A stretch of DNA of 56,593 nt from Xanthomonas axonopodis. GTDB taxonomy: Bacteria > Pseudomonadota > Gammaproteobacteria > Xanthomonadales > Xanthomonadaceae. The notes below the pieces were generated by a model, which made no database searches, was not told where the DNA came from, and saw only the letters and a list, made by a program, of their open reading frames with translations. The stretch is from the NCBI RefSeq assembly GCF_001304695.1, contig NZ_JFAQ01000091.1, positions 1 to 56,593 on the forward strand, written 5' to 3'. Position 1 is the stretch's first letter. Each line of letters starts with the position of its first letter. Below are positions 40,096-48,191 of this stretch, one piece after another. The position numbers and the translations under genes are program-made.

Positions 40096-41544
40096 TTACC
40101 CTCCTCTCAGAGGGGAAGCGATCAACAGCGACACCATGTCGGCCAGCACATTGCCGACCATAGGGCGTCCCAGCACATCGCGCAGTGCTGTCGTTACCAC
40201 GTTCGCCGTGCTGAACGCCTGTCTAGCTAGCGCCATCGCTTCCCGACCTGTCTGCAACAGATAGCTGGGAAAGTGCACCGCATCGGACCACTTGGCAGGA
40301 GGACGTGTCTTGTCCGGCAATGCAAGAGCGAACAAATTCAAGCGCTGATGCCCACCGAGCAGATCGGGAACCGTCATCTGGCCAGTGGGCCCCATTGCCT
40401 TACCGGTGTCCAGCAACGCCTTGTGCAAAGCGCCTGCACCACCAACCGCCAGCCTAGCCAAGCCAACCTCGGCAAGCGCCGTGCGGGTGACGGGGTCCCC
40501 TGAGGTGCGCCGCGCGGCATTAAAGCCGCCGCTGATAGTCGGCTCAAGGGGCATGGTGTCCAACGCCGTATCGTCCAATTCAGACTGGCACTGCGAGATT
40601 CCTGCCCGACGGTCATAGGCCTGTGCCGTGAGCTCGGCACGGGTCGGCGTACCCTTTTCTCCAGGACGCACGAAGCGCTTGCCTCCCTCAGGGGTGACTT
40701 CCAACAGGACCGGCGGCGGGTCCGGCACCAGGATCTTGGGATCGATCGCCTGGAAACGCGGCAGATTGGCGACGCGCGCACGCCTGTCCATCGATGGAAT
40801 CAACAGCGTGTCGCAGGTATGCGATCCCATTCCCGAGATCACCCCAGCAAGGGTCGCTGTATTCAAGGGCTCGGAAGCGGGCGGGCGGCTGCTTTGGTAG
40901 GCAGTGGCTGCAGAAATGCCGAGCGGCGTCCGCAACGCGCCAACGAAAAACGATCTGAGACTTTCATAGGCAATGGGCAGCGACGCTTTCATGCCGACCG
41001 CCTTCATATCCCCGGCAACTTCGTAGGCGGCGTCCGGACCGAACGCTTCAACACGCTCCTGCAAACGGGCATCCGCCCATTGCAAGTATTCCGCCTGCAA
41101 TGCGAGCTGCTCGTCCGACGGCTCTGCAAACGGACGATCCTTCAGACCTGCACGCAGTTGCGCCTTAAGGCGTTCGCAAGCGGCGACACAGCGCTCCGCG
41201 TAAGACCCCTGCATCGCCGAAGAAGAAGCGGCCTGCTGGTCGCCTGGATGCCGTCCAGCGCGATGCTGGCTCTCCGCGCGCTCAGACGCAGCGCGGGAGG
41301 ATTCGCCCGCTTCCGGACGCCACTGTCTGGCCTTGGCGGCGGACAATTTGCCCGATGGTAGCGTCGTGGTCTTTCCTGCGCGCGCGCGCAAGCGCGGGCT
41401 TGCTGCCGGCAGCCCCTCCAGCAACGTTGAACGAGGTGTCTGCGCCTCTGGCACAAACGGTTCGCTTGCGTGGGCCGCATCGGGATTTCCGGACGACACA
41501 TTTGGGATAGACGCTGGAGCGCTGTTCTGGCGTTGGAGCTTCAT
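40096..41544 (-). CDS. Putative type III effector, XopF2-like, possibly truncated
   Basis: A 482-residue protein with a Ser/Pro/Ala-rich, basic-poor N-terminus (MKLQRQNSAPASIPNVSSG) typical of type III secretion signals. I assign it to the XopF family from memory of the locus (XopF2 beside XopN), not from a search. The start ATG overlaps the stop of a small acidic gene (ATGA), the usual chaperone-substrate coupling. The reading ends LIASPLRGG at TAA 40096-40098, directly after a G-run; a one-base slip there would continue into NGGGAVIAEVSAQLHALG. The true C-terminus is therefore uncertain. Nothing in the sequence names an activity. Confidence 0.55.
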   Translation of the reverse strand: MKLQRQNSAPASIPNVSSGNPDAAHASEPFVPEAQTPRSTLLEGLPAASPRLRARAGKTTTLPSGKLSAAKARQWRPEAGESSRAASERAESQHRAGRHPGDQQAASSSAMQGSYAERCVAACERLKAQLRAGLKDRPFAEPSDEQLALQAEYLQWADARLQERVEAFGPDAAYEVAGDMKAVGMKASLPIAYESLRSFFVGALRTPLGISAATAYQSSRPPASEPLNTATLAGVISGMGSHTCDTLLIPSMDRRARVANLPRFQAIDPKILVPDPPPVLLEVTPEGGKRFVRPGEKGTPTRAELTAQAYDRRAGISQCQSELDDTALDTMPLEPTISGGFNAARRTSGDPVTRTALAEVGLARLAVGGAGALHKALLDTGKAMGPTGQMTVPDLLGGHQRLNLFALALPDKTRPPAKWSDAVHFPSYLLQTGREAMALARQAFSTANVVTTALRDVLGRPMVGNVLADMVSLLIASPLRGG

Positions 41545-41987
41545 ACGACAGCCTCCTTCGCGTCGCCCGCCTGCCTCACCAACGCATCCAACACGACACG
41601 TGCAACGATCTGCCCCCGCTCAAGAGTGGCTGCCACGTCTTCGGGCGTCTGCGCGAGCAACAATGGGCAGATGCACAGCAGGCCCAGATTGGACATCGTC
41701 AGCCTCCACCCGTACTCGGTCAGCAGTTGCTCTTGCAGCGCAAGCAGTGTGACGACTTCGTCGCCACCGAGTTCGCGAGCAGCCAACGGCAGGATGACTT
41801 CCGGAAATCCCGACACGCCATCGTTCTGGGGTTGCGCATGCACGCGACACAGCATGCCCGCAGGCCCGAGAACGGTCTCGCCTTCACGCAGGCGCTGCAC
41901 CAGTGCATCGGTCAGGCCCAGGCGAATACCAAGACCGGAAAAGAACGAAGTCAACATGGAATCAACATTGATCTGATTGGATGTCAT
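41541..41987 (-). CDS. Putative type III secretion chaperone for the adjacent effector
   Basis: A 148-residue protein, small, acidic and leucine-rich (DALVQRLREGETVLG, EVVTLLALQEQLLTEYGWRL, DALVRQAGDAKEAVV). No signal peptide. Size, composition, position upstream of the effector and ATGA overlap with it are what one expects for a CesT-like chaperone. From memory, some Xanthomonas XopF genes are linked to such a small gene (Hpa3-like). A sequence-level family match could not be tested. A PIP-box-like site lies 91 bp upstream. Confidence 0.55.
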   Translation of the reverse strand: MTSNQINVDSMLTSFFSGLGIRLGLTDALVQRLREGETVLGPAGMLCRVHAQPQNDGVSGFPEVILPLAARELGGDEVVTLLALQEQLLTEYGWRLTMSNLGLLCICPLLLAQTPEDVAATLERGQIVARVVLDALVRQAGDAKEAVV

Positions 41988-42077
41988 CTGAGGTATCCCA
42001 CAATAGAAATGCGACCTTTATGGCTTGTTTCTGCCCAGGCAGTGTCACTGTCAGCGCCCAATCACGGCAAAGAAAGC

Positions 42078-42102
42078 GCGAATCACCGGCGCAACGCACG
42101 AA
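42078..42102 (-). promoter_or_regulatory. Putative PIP box, TTCGT-N15-TTCGC
   Basis: On the minus strand the two half-sites (42102-42098 TTCGT; 42082-42078 TTCGC) are exactly 15 bases apart, matching the relaxed HrpX consensus TTCGB-N15-TTCGB. It lies 91 bp upstream of the chaperone gene start. I could not find a matching YANNNT box at 30-32 bases. Confidence 0.45.
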
Positions 42103-42507
42103 GTGCGAAAGACTCACGCAAATAGTTCGATCCGCGCGCTTGCCTCTTTAACTCAAGTCAGCTATCAAGGCTGTAGTGGCCACAGATTTTTCGGCACCTC
42201 AGTGCCATGCCACTCTCAAATAACCATCGCTTGGCGCGCAATCCGTTGCGGTCATCCTAAAGCGCAGGACCTGCATCGGCATGCACCCGCGAGGACCTGC
42301 TCGCAATGGACGCGCATTTTTGGAGATTGCTGACCAGACAGACAACGGCCGGCTGCCGAACTCCAGTGCGTTTGAAAAGACCGCCCTCTGTCACGCACTA
42401 CATCTCGGTTGCGCACCAAGCGCCGTTGCGGAACCTCATTTGGTTCGCGTATGGCGATATAAAATCCGCTGTACAGACAGGGAGCATGCGGGTCTGGTAG
42501 TTCAATT

Positions 42508-42533
42508 TTCGCGCAGTGCAGTCACCACTTCGC
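42508..42533 (+). promoter_or_regulatory. PIP-box-like site, TTCGC-N16-TTCGC
   Basis: Two perfect TTCGC half-sites separated by 16 bases, one more than the consensus. It lies 168 bp upstream of the xopN-like start. Either a one-base insertion in a functional box or chance. Confidence 0.4.
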
Positions 42534-42700
42534 CTCCATCAATACCGGCAAGGTCAGATTGCACCAGGAACTCCGCCAAGGGAGGTCCGCCAAGGGAGGG
42601 AGGTTCCGCGGCATCTGCGATGCATTCCCCATGCGATGCGCACCATTCGTCCGGTACGCAAGCAATCTATCTGCGGTACACACGTCAGGAGCTATGCCCG

Positions 42701-43183
42701 ATGAAGTCATCCACATCCGTCGATCCGGCCAGCCGCAGTACCGGGACGTACTCGCCAAAGATTCAGGAGCCGAAGATCCGGCAAATGGAACTCGCCAGTG
42801 CCCCGCCCTCCGCGACCTCCAGAATTGATTCCGCACCTGACCCCGCACTTAGCCCACTTGGACGTGCGCCCGTCAGGCGCAGCAGTGGAAAGACGCCAGG
42901 AGCGCCGTCGGCTGACCCCGAGAAAGGCGCCCAGGCATTCGGTGTGCAACCGCCAGCGTCTTCGAGCGCAGCGAAAGCCGCGAGCGCGCCACAGCATCCG
43001 CCTTCGACGTCCCGCGTGGCACAGTCGCACCCGGAGCACGCCTCGGCCCGGAGTCACCCGAGCAGATCAACGCTGGGGCAGATGAGAAGCGAGATAACGC
43101 GGTCCAAGAACGTTCGGGACCTGGAGATGAAGTTCCACAAGTTCCTCCGCAGAGCCGGCAAACACGCCAAGGACCTGGTGTGA
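42701..43183 (+). pseudogene. xopN: Putative XopN effector N-terminal remnant
   Basis: A 160-residue frame starting at ATG 42701 with AGGAG at 42687-42691. The N-terminus MKSSTSVDPASRSTGTYSP and the Ser/Pro/Ala-rich stretch up to about residue 125, then the RSTLGQMRSEITRSKNVR and EMKFHKFLRRAGKHAKDLV helix, match what I recall of the start of XopN, a HEAT-repeat effector of about 730 residues. Reading stops there, and the following 500 bases have no HEAT-like continuation, so at least three quarters of the gene is missing. The assignment is from memory and the adjacency to a XopF-like gene; a separate small effector cannot be excluded. Confidence 0.5.
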
Positions 43184-43192
43184 GGTGATCTT

Positions 43193-43232
43193 CCGGCATG
43201 TTGCAAGGCTTGGCCTCCCTGCAACATGCCGG
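43193..43232 (+). repeat. Perfect inverted repeat after the xopN remnant
   Basis: CCGGCATGTTGCA and TGCAACATGCCGG (13 bp) around a 14-base loop, 10 bp after the stop codon. There is no T-run, so it may be a recombination scar or a terminator of other type. Confidence 0.55.
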
Positions 43233-43706
43233 ATAAAGCGCCCCAGGCGCGGGACGAAGCCATTGATCGGCAAAAAAAGCGCAAGCAACACGTACTTGCC
43301 GATGTGCAGATCGTGTGGCCCCGATGCGGGCGCTGTTGAAAGATGCCGGGATTGTGGAGTCGCCCCACGTTCATCGCAGCGCAGGTGCGCACGTTACCGC
43401 TGTGTGCGAATGCCGGAATACGGGCAGCGTCAGGCGGAAGATGCGCACACCGCTGCAGCGTTCACCTCGGCGGTGAATGAAGCAACATCGCCCCGATCTA
43501 ACATTGGATCGCCGCCGATCTGCCAAGGCATCGACCATCGGCAATTGCGCGACTGGCAACCGCTGTCTGGACGCGCCGACTCGGCACGCATGGCAGGCGG
43601 ATGTGAGCGACGTGTGTGCAACGCGCACCGCAAGTGGGCCACGCTCACGGGCTGCTCGCTACTGCATGCGGAGTCTGGGATCTCCCAACCCACATGGAAT
43701 GATTTC
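43233..43706. other. Intergenic region between xopN remnant and DUF378 gene
   Basis: About 470 bases without a recognised gene. The DUF378 gene's frame is open upstream from 43185 but has no family content before MKAINV. Confidence 0.45.
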
Positions 43707-43949
43707 ATGAAAGCGATCAACGTCATCACCCTGGTGCTTCTTATCGTCGGCGGACTGAACTGGGGGCTGGTCGGCCTGTTCCAGTTCGATCTTGTCGCCG
43801 CACTGTTCGGCGGGCAGGACGCGCTGCTGTCGCGCGTGGTCTACACGCTGGTGGGTCTCTCGGCGCTGTGGCAGTTGGTGCCGCTGTTCCGCAACAACCA
43901 TGGCACCGCCGAGCATCACACCAGCCCGCACGTGCGCAACAATCGGTAA
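43707..43949 (+). CDS. DUF378 family small membrane protein
   Basis: An 80-residue protein: MKAINVITLVLLIVGGLNWGLVG, then a second hydrophobic segment VVYTLVGLSALWQLVPL. The GGLNWGLVGLF(QF)DLVAALFG pattern defines DUF378. Two membrane segments. The function is not known. The start is fixed by the family MK(A)IN opening. A strong hairpin lies 31 bp after the stop. Confidence 0.85.
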   Translation: MKAINVITLVLLIVGGLNWGLVGLFQFDLVAALFGGQDALLSRVVYTLVGLSALWQLVPLFRNNHGTAEHHTSPHVRNNR

Positions 43950-43980
43950 CCTCCTGCCTGCGGCAGGTCTGCGCATCTGC

Positions 43981-44013
43981 GCATGACGCCGACGCAGTGC
44001 GTCGGCGTCATGC
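43981..44013 (+). terminator. Perfect 15-bp hairpin after the DUF378 gene
   Basis: GCATGACGCCGACGC / GCGTCGGCGTCATGC around AGT. No T-run; likely terminates or stabilises the DUF378 transcript. Confidence 0.5.
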
Positions 44014-44085
44014 CATGCGATGCATGCTTTGCGTCCGGGCGCGTGGTCGGCAAGAATCGCAGACACCTTCCTGCTGGCCGCCTTC

Positions 44086-44991
44086 ATGCTCCTGCACACC
44101 GTTGCTTCTGCCTGCCTGCTTGCCCTGCTGTTACCCGCAGCCGCCAACGCGGCTTACCGTAGCCCGCAACAGATTCTCGACAGCTCGCCGGCCAGTGCAT
44201 GGCGTGTGCTCGACCCGGACCGCACGCTGTACCTGGAGTTGGATGCCGGGCGGGTGATCATCGAGCTGGCGCCGCAATTTGCGCCGGAGCACGTCGCCAA
44301 CATTCGCACGCTGGCCCATGAGCGCTTCTGGGACGGGCTGAGCATCTATCGCTCGCAGGACAACTTCGTGGTGCAGTTCGGCGACCCGGATGGCGAGACG
44401 CCGGCCAAGGCCAAATCGCTGGGCTCGGCCAAGACGCATCTTCCGGCCGAATTCGAACGCGCATCGCAGGGCCTGGATTTCCAGCGCCTGCCCGATAGCG
44501 ATGGCTGGGCGCCGCAGGTGGGCTTTGTCGACGACTTCCCGGTCGGCCGCGACAGCGCCACCGGCAAGACCTGGCTGGCGCATTGCTACGGCACCCTGGG
44601 CGCAGGCCGCAACAACGACGAAGACAGCAGCATCGGCGCCGAACTGTATGTGGTCACCGGGCAATCGCCGCGCCAGCTGGATCGCAACATCACCGTGGTC
44701 GGGCGTGTGGTCAAAGGCATGGAATTGCTCAGTGTGACACCACGTGGCCCCGACCCGATGGGCTTTTACGAAGACCCCGCGCAACGCGCGCCGATCCGCG
44801 CAATCCGGCTGGCCAGCGAGGTGCCTGCGCCCGAGCGCACACCACTGCAATTGCTGCGCACCGACAGCCAGACCTTCCGCGACGTGGTCGAAGCGCGCCG
44901 CAATCGCAAGGACGATTTCTACAAGCGCCCGGCCGGGCACATCGACCTGTGCAATGTGCCGTTGCCGGTGCGTGCACCGCCTGCTGGTTGA
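44086..44991 (+). CDS. Periplasmic cyclophilin-type peptidyl-prolyl isomerase
   Basis: A 301-residue protein. A Sec signal ([21 protein letters not shown]) is followed by the cyclophilin fold, e.g. [62 protein letters not shown] long insert (about residues 95-140, [21 protein letters not shown]...) is seen before the catalytic core, as in larger bacterial cyclophilins. The start at 44086 is chosen for the signal peptide; the in-frame 44020 start would bury it behind 22 polar residues and lies on the edge of the hairpin. Confidence 0.85.
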   Translation: MLLHTVASACLLALLLPAAANAAYRSPQQILDSSPASAWRVLDPDRTLYLELDAGRVIIELAPQFAPEHVANIRTLAHERFWDGLSIYRSQDNFVVQFGDPDGETPAKAKSLGSAKTHLPAEFERASQGLDFQRLPDSDGWAPQVGFVDDFPVGRDSATGKTWLAHCYGTLGAGRNNDEDSSIGAELYVVTGQSPRQLDRNITVVGRVVKGMELLSVTPRGPDPMGFYEDPAQRAPIRAIRLASEVPAPERTPLQLLRTDSQTFRDVVEARRNRKDDFYKRPAGHIDLCNVPLPVRAPPAG

Positions 44992-45022
44992 ATCGGGAAT
45001 CGCAAGAGCGAGTCGCGTCTGC

Positions 45023-45910
45023 TCAGCGGGCGCGCTGGCTGAAGGCGACGCTGCCGAGGATCAGCACCGCGGCGATCAGCATGGTCCAGGTGAGCGGTTC
45101 GCCCAGTAGCGACCACGCCAGCAGCGCGCCGAACACCGGCACCAGATAGGTCACCGTGGAGGCACCGGCCGGGCCGATGCGCTGGATCAGCCGGTAATAC
45201 ATCAAGAACGCCAGCCCGGTGCACACCACATCCAACGCGGTGGCGCAGGCCCACGCCACCGTCGGCACCGGCGTGGTCGGCCATTGCCACCAGGCCAATG
45301 GCGCCAGCAAGAGCGCACTGCAGCCCAGGGTGGACGCTGCCGACGCAGCAGGCGGCAAATCGCTCATCTGGCGCTTCACCAGGTTGTAGCCGATGCCGTA
45401 CAGCAGCGAGGCAGTTGCGCCAGCCAGCGCTGCCGGCCCGACGCTCAAACCGGCGGATTTGCCGGTGGCCAATACCAGCACGCCGATGAACCCCACCAGC
45501 AGGGCCAGCGCGCGACGCGTGCCGATCCGTTCGCCGAAAAACAGGAAGGCGATCAGCGCGGTAAACAGCACCGTCATCGCGTTGCAAATCGCGCCCACCG
45601 CCGCCGGTGCGTGTTGCGCGCCCCAGGCAAACAGCAGGAACGGCAACGCCGAGTTGAGCACACCGGTTGCCGCCAGCATCGGCCAGCGATGCAGCGGGAA
45701 ACGTTCGCGCGCCAGCCACAGGAACGGCAGCAGCACCAACGCACCCAGCGCCAGGCGAATTCCACCAGCGCCACGGTGCCGAACTTGGGCGGCGGCCACG
45801 CGCATGAATAGGAACGAGCAGCCCCACACGACGCCTAAGAAACCAAGCTCAAGCGGCGTGCGCCATTGGTGTACCGCAAGCTCGGGCTGCGCCGACGATT
45901 GGGCGCTCAT
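45023..45910 (-). CDS. EamA/DMT family permease, with local frame anomaly
   Basis: A 295-residue drug/metabolite transporter with ten predicted membrane helices in two EamA repeats (first helix near LELGFLGVVWGCSFLFMRVAA; second repeat from LAGATASLLYGIGYNLV). The substrate is unknown. In the segment after RVAAAQ the protein reads VRHRGAGGI, while family members have FGTVALVEF; shifting the frame for 45757-45784 restores that text on both sides, meaning +1 then -1 base changes. The reading frame itself stays open. ATG at 45910. Confidence 0.85.
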   Translation of the reverse strand: MSAQSSAQPELAVHQWRTPLELGFLGVVWGCSFLFMRVAAAQVRHRGAGGIRLALGALVLLPFLWLARERFPLHRWPMLAATGVLNSALPFLLFAWGAQHAPAAVGAICNAMTVLFTALIAFLFFGERIGTRRALALLVGFIGVLVLATGKSAGLSVGPAALAGATASLLYGIGYNLVKRQMSDLPPAASAASTLGCSALLLAPLAWWQWPTTPVPTVAWACATALDVVCTGLAFLMYYRLIQRIGPAGASTVTYLVPVFGALLAWSLLGEPLTWTMLIAAVLILGSVAFSQRAR

Positions 45911-46100
45911 GGCCGCGCTCCCGAACCGCGCCATGCGGGAAGGAAACGGCAGAAGACAGCAGCGGGCAGACAGAGAGACATGGCACGATCGTCGCGAAGG
46001 GGTGACGCAGCATCGGTTGCCGCCATGGGCGTGACAAGCGCGTAGTATCGGGGCGAGCCACAAATCTCACTCATGCCTCGATGACTCTGCGCCCTACCCG

Positions 46101-47072
46101 TTGCCTGCGCTGGGCGTGTTCGCCGCTGCCGCCCGCCATCGAAACTTCGCCCACGCCGCCGAAGAACTGCACATCACCGCCAGCGCAGTCAGCCACCATG
46201 TGCGCAAGCTCGAAGCGTTGCTGGGTGCGACCTTGTTCCAGCGGCTACCGCGCGGCGTCAAGCTCACCGCCGAAGGCCGCCAGCTGGCCGATGCGGCCAC
46301 CGCCGCACTGGCCGAGATTGCCGCGGTGGCCGGCAACCTGCATCCGCGCGAAGACGCCATTCCACTGCGCGTCACCACGTTGCGGTCGCTGTCGTACTGC
46401 TGGCTGTTGCCGCGGCTGCCGCGCTTTTGCCGCGCCTATCCGCATATCCGCATGGACCTGCAATCGGATACGGCTTTTTCGCGTTTCGAAGAAGGCGGCC
46501 CGGACCTGGGTATTCGCTATGGCCAAGGCGCTTGGCCCGGACTGACCTCGCATCACCTGATGGACGACGGGCTGTTCCCGGTGGCCTCGCCGTCGTTGCC
46601 GGAAGTGGCTGCCCTGCGCACGCCGGCGCAGATCGCGCAATTGCCGTTACTGACCGATATGTCGCCGCAGGGTTGGCGCGACTGGCTCCGCGCAGCCCAG
46701 GTCCGCGGCACCACCGTGCCGCCGATGCACACCTTCAACGACAGCACCGACGCGATGCGCGCCGCCGTGTACGGCCTGGGCGCGATGCTGGCGCGCAAGC
46801 ACATCGCCCAGCCCTATCTGCAACGTTACGAACTGGTACGCCTGCCCGGCCCCACGCTCAAGGCGCGTTACGCGTACTACATCGTGCACCCCAGCCACCG
46901 CGAACTCAGCCCGGCCGCGGCATTGTTCATCGACTGGCTCAAGCGCGAAGCACAGGACGAACGCACCCCGATGCCGGCATTGCCCGCCGAGTTGGTGGCG
47001 TTGCCGCTGAACGAAGGCGTGCAGGAGCCGCGTGCGCGGCGGCGTGTGCGGAAAGCATCGGCAGTGAAATGA
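46101..47072 (+). CDS. LysR family transcriptional regulator, GcvA-like
   Basis: A 323-residue regulator. The N-terminal winged HTH reads FAAAARHRNFAHAAEELHITASAVSHHVRKLEALLG, with the substrate-binding domain after (LFQRLPRGVKLTAEGRQ, then LRSLSYCWLLPRLPRFCRAYPHI). The first usable start in frame is TTG 46101, giving PALGVF; family proteins begin some residues earlier. ATG at 46081 (MTLRPTR...) is out of frame by one base; a single-base loss near 46100 would restore MTLRPTRLPALGVF. Target genes are unknown, though it is divergent from the EamA permease, a common pairing. Confidence 0.8.
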   Translation: MPALGVFAAAARHRNFAHAAEELHITASAVSHHVRKLEALLGATLFQRLPRGVKLTAEGRQLADAATAALAEIAAVAGNLHPREDAIPLRVTTLRSLSYCWLLPRLPRFCRAYPHIRMDLQSDTAFSRFEEGGPDLGIRYGQGAWPGLTSHHLMDDGLFPVASPSLPEVAALRTPAQIAQLPLLTDMSPQGWRDWLRAAQVRGTTVPPMHTFNDSTDAMRAAVYGLGAMLARKHIAQPYLQRYELVRLPGPTLKARYAYYIVHPSHRELSPAAALFIDWLKREAQDERTPMPALPAELVALPLNEGVQEPRARRRVRKASAVK

Positions 47073-47622
47073 AGGCCCGCGGGTATCTTGCTATCTGCGT
47101 GAAAAATTTCGCTGTTCCTCGCCAACTGCGCCGCGACAGCCTGCAAGGCCTGGTATGCGACGTGCTACAGGCATTCGTCGATCAACCTCCTGGCGGCGTG
47201 AGCGGTTTGATGCACCTGCGCAACCTGATGGTCAAGCCATTGTGACCACGCACCACGCATCTGGGTTGCCCGGTGTCGTCGTTGCTCGACCCGAGCGCAG
47301 CGCAACGTTTCGCCGGGCGCTTCCCGATGCTGGCACAACGCAAAGATGCCGACGGACGGCAAATGCAGATCGTGCTGGGTGCCGACGACAAACATCTGCG
47401 CTTCCGCTCGTCGGTGGCATTGCGTCTGGTCGGCACGCACGAGATCGCGCTGACCATGGCCACACGGGTGAGCTGCCGCAACTGGTGTGCCGTGTCCACA
47501 TAGCCTGCATCCATCACGCGCATCACCACCACGTCATGCCGACGATGCTGCGCGCCGCAGTAGGCCGCGTGTTGCAGTTTGCCCCCCTCACAAGCCAGGC
47601 GTGGCCGGCACAGCCCGCGTGA
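47069..47622 (+). pseudogene. DUF2867-like gene, degraded
   Basis: Starting at ATG 47069 (overlapping the LysR stop as ATGA), the frame reads KARGYLAICVKNFAV ... VDQPPGGVSGLMHLRNLMVKPL and stops at TGA 47243-47245. The same frame continues PRTTHLGC... GRFPMLAQRKDADGRQMQIVLGADDKHLRFRSSVALRLVG..., and ends at TAG 47501-47503. In frame +1 the end reads ELPQLVCRVHIACIHHAHHHHVMPTMLRAAVGRVLQF, as in DUF2867 C-termini. So one nonsense change and one frameshift near 47463-47490 break the gene. The family assignment is from the LMxLRNxxVKPL and ADDKHLxFRxSV patterns. Confidence 0.55.
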
Positions 47623-47700
47623 GCTGAGCGCCGCGCACCATCACCTCGTTTTGTCCTGGCGATGCCTAGGCTTGATGTCCCCAATCCACAGGACACTCCC

Positions 47701-47994
47701 ATGCCTACCCTCCGCATGCGTATCACCGGCACCGATGACGACGCGCGTGCCATTGCCAACCTGCTGCAAAGCATCGACGGCATCGAGCACGTGGAAGAAG
47801 TGGACGATCTGATGCCGCATCTGGACGACGAAGATTCCAGCTCGGCCGGCCTGTCGGACGACGAAGGCCCGGGCAGCCACGAGTTCGAAGTGGAAGCGGG
47901 CAACGAGGCCACCGCGCAGAAGGTACGCGACACGGTGCAAGAGCTGGCACTGCAGCTGGACGTGTTTGTGGAGTACGAAGTCGACGAAGATTGA
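47701..47994 (+). CDS. Small acidic hypothetical protein
   Basis: A 97-residue protein, very acidic. The N-terminal half (MPTLRMRITGTDDDARAIANLLQSIDGIEHVEEVDDL) has a beta-alpha-beta feel reminiscent of ferredoxin-like or MoaD-size folds; a Ser/Asp/Glu-rich middle (DDEDSSSAGLSDDEG) separates it from a C-terminal helix (ATAQKVRDTVQELALQLDVFVEYEVDED). I do not recognise a family and propose no function. ATG at 47701 is the natural start. Confidence 0.7.
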   Translation: MPTLRMRITGTDDDARAIANLLQSIDGIEHVEEVDDLMPHLDDEDSSSAGLSDDEGPGSHEFEVEAGNEATAQKVRDTVQELALQLDVFVEYEVDED

Positions 47995-48191
47995 GCCAGG
48001 CTCAGCCCTACGTGCGGTGACAGTGCTGCATTGCTGGATCGCACGTGACGCTGTGATGCGTCCTGCTGCGCTTGGGCATGCCGCCGCGCCTCTTGAGCGA
48101 CGTGCGCCCCGGTACCGACAACACACACCGCATGCAATGGCAGATCGGATGACCCCGCAGCTGCACGGCAGTGCCGCGCAGCCGCGGTGCA

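Noticed and set aside
42574-42604. Short direct repeat CCGCCAAGGGAGG, two copies
   Set aside because: Two copies only, 14 bases apart; too few to call a regulatory array.
41988-42700. Frames within the effector spacer
   Set aside because: Upstream part of the 42281 frame has no family-like text or ribosome-binding site before 42701.
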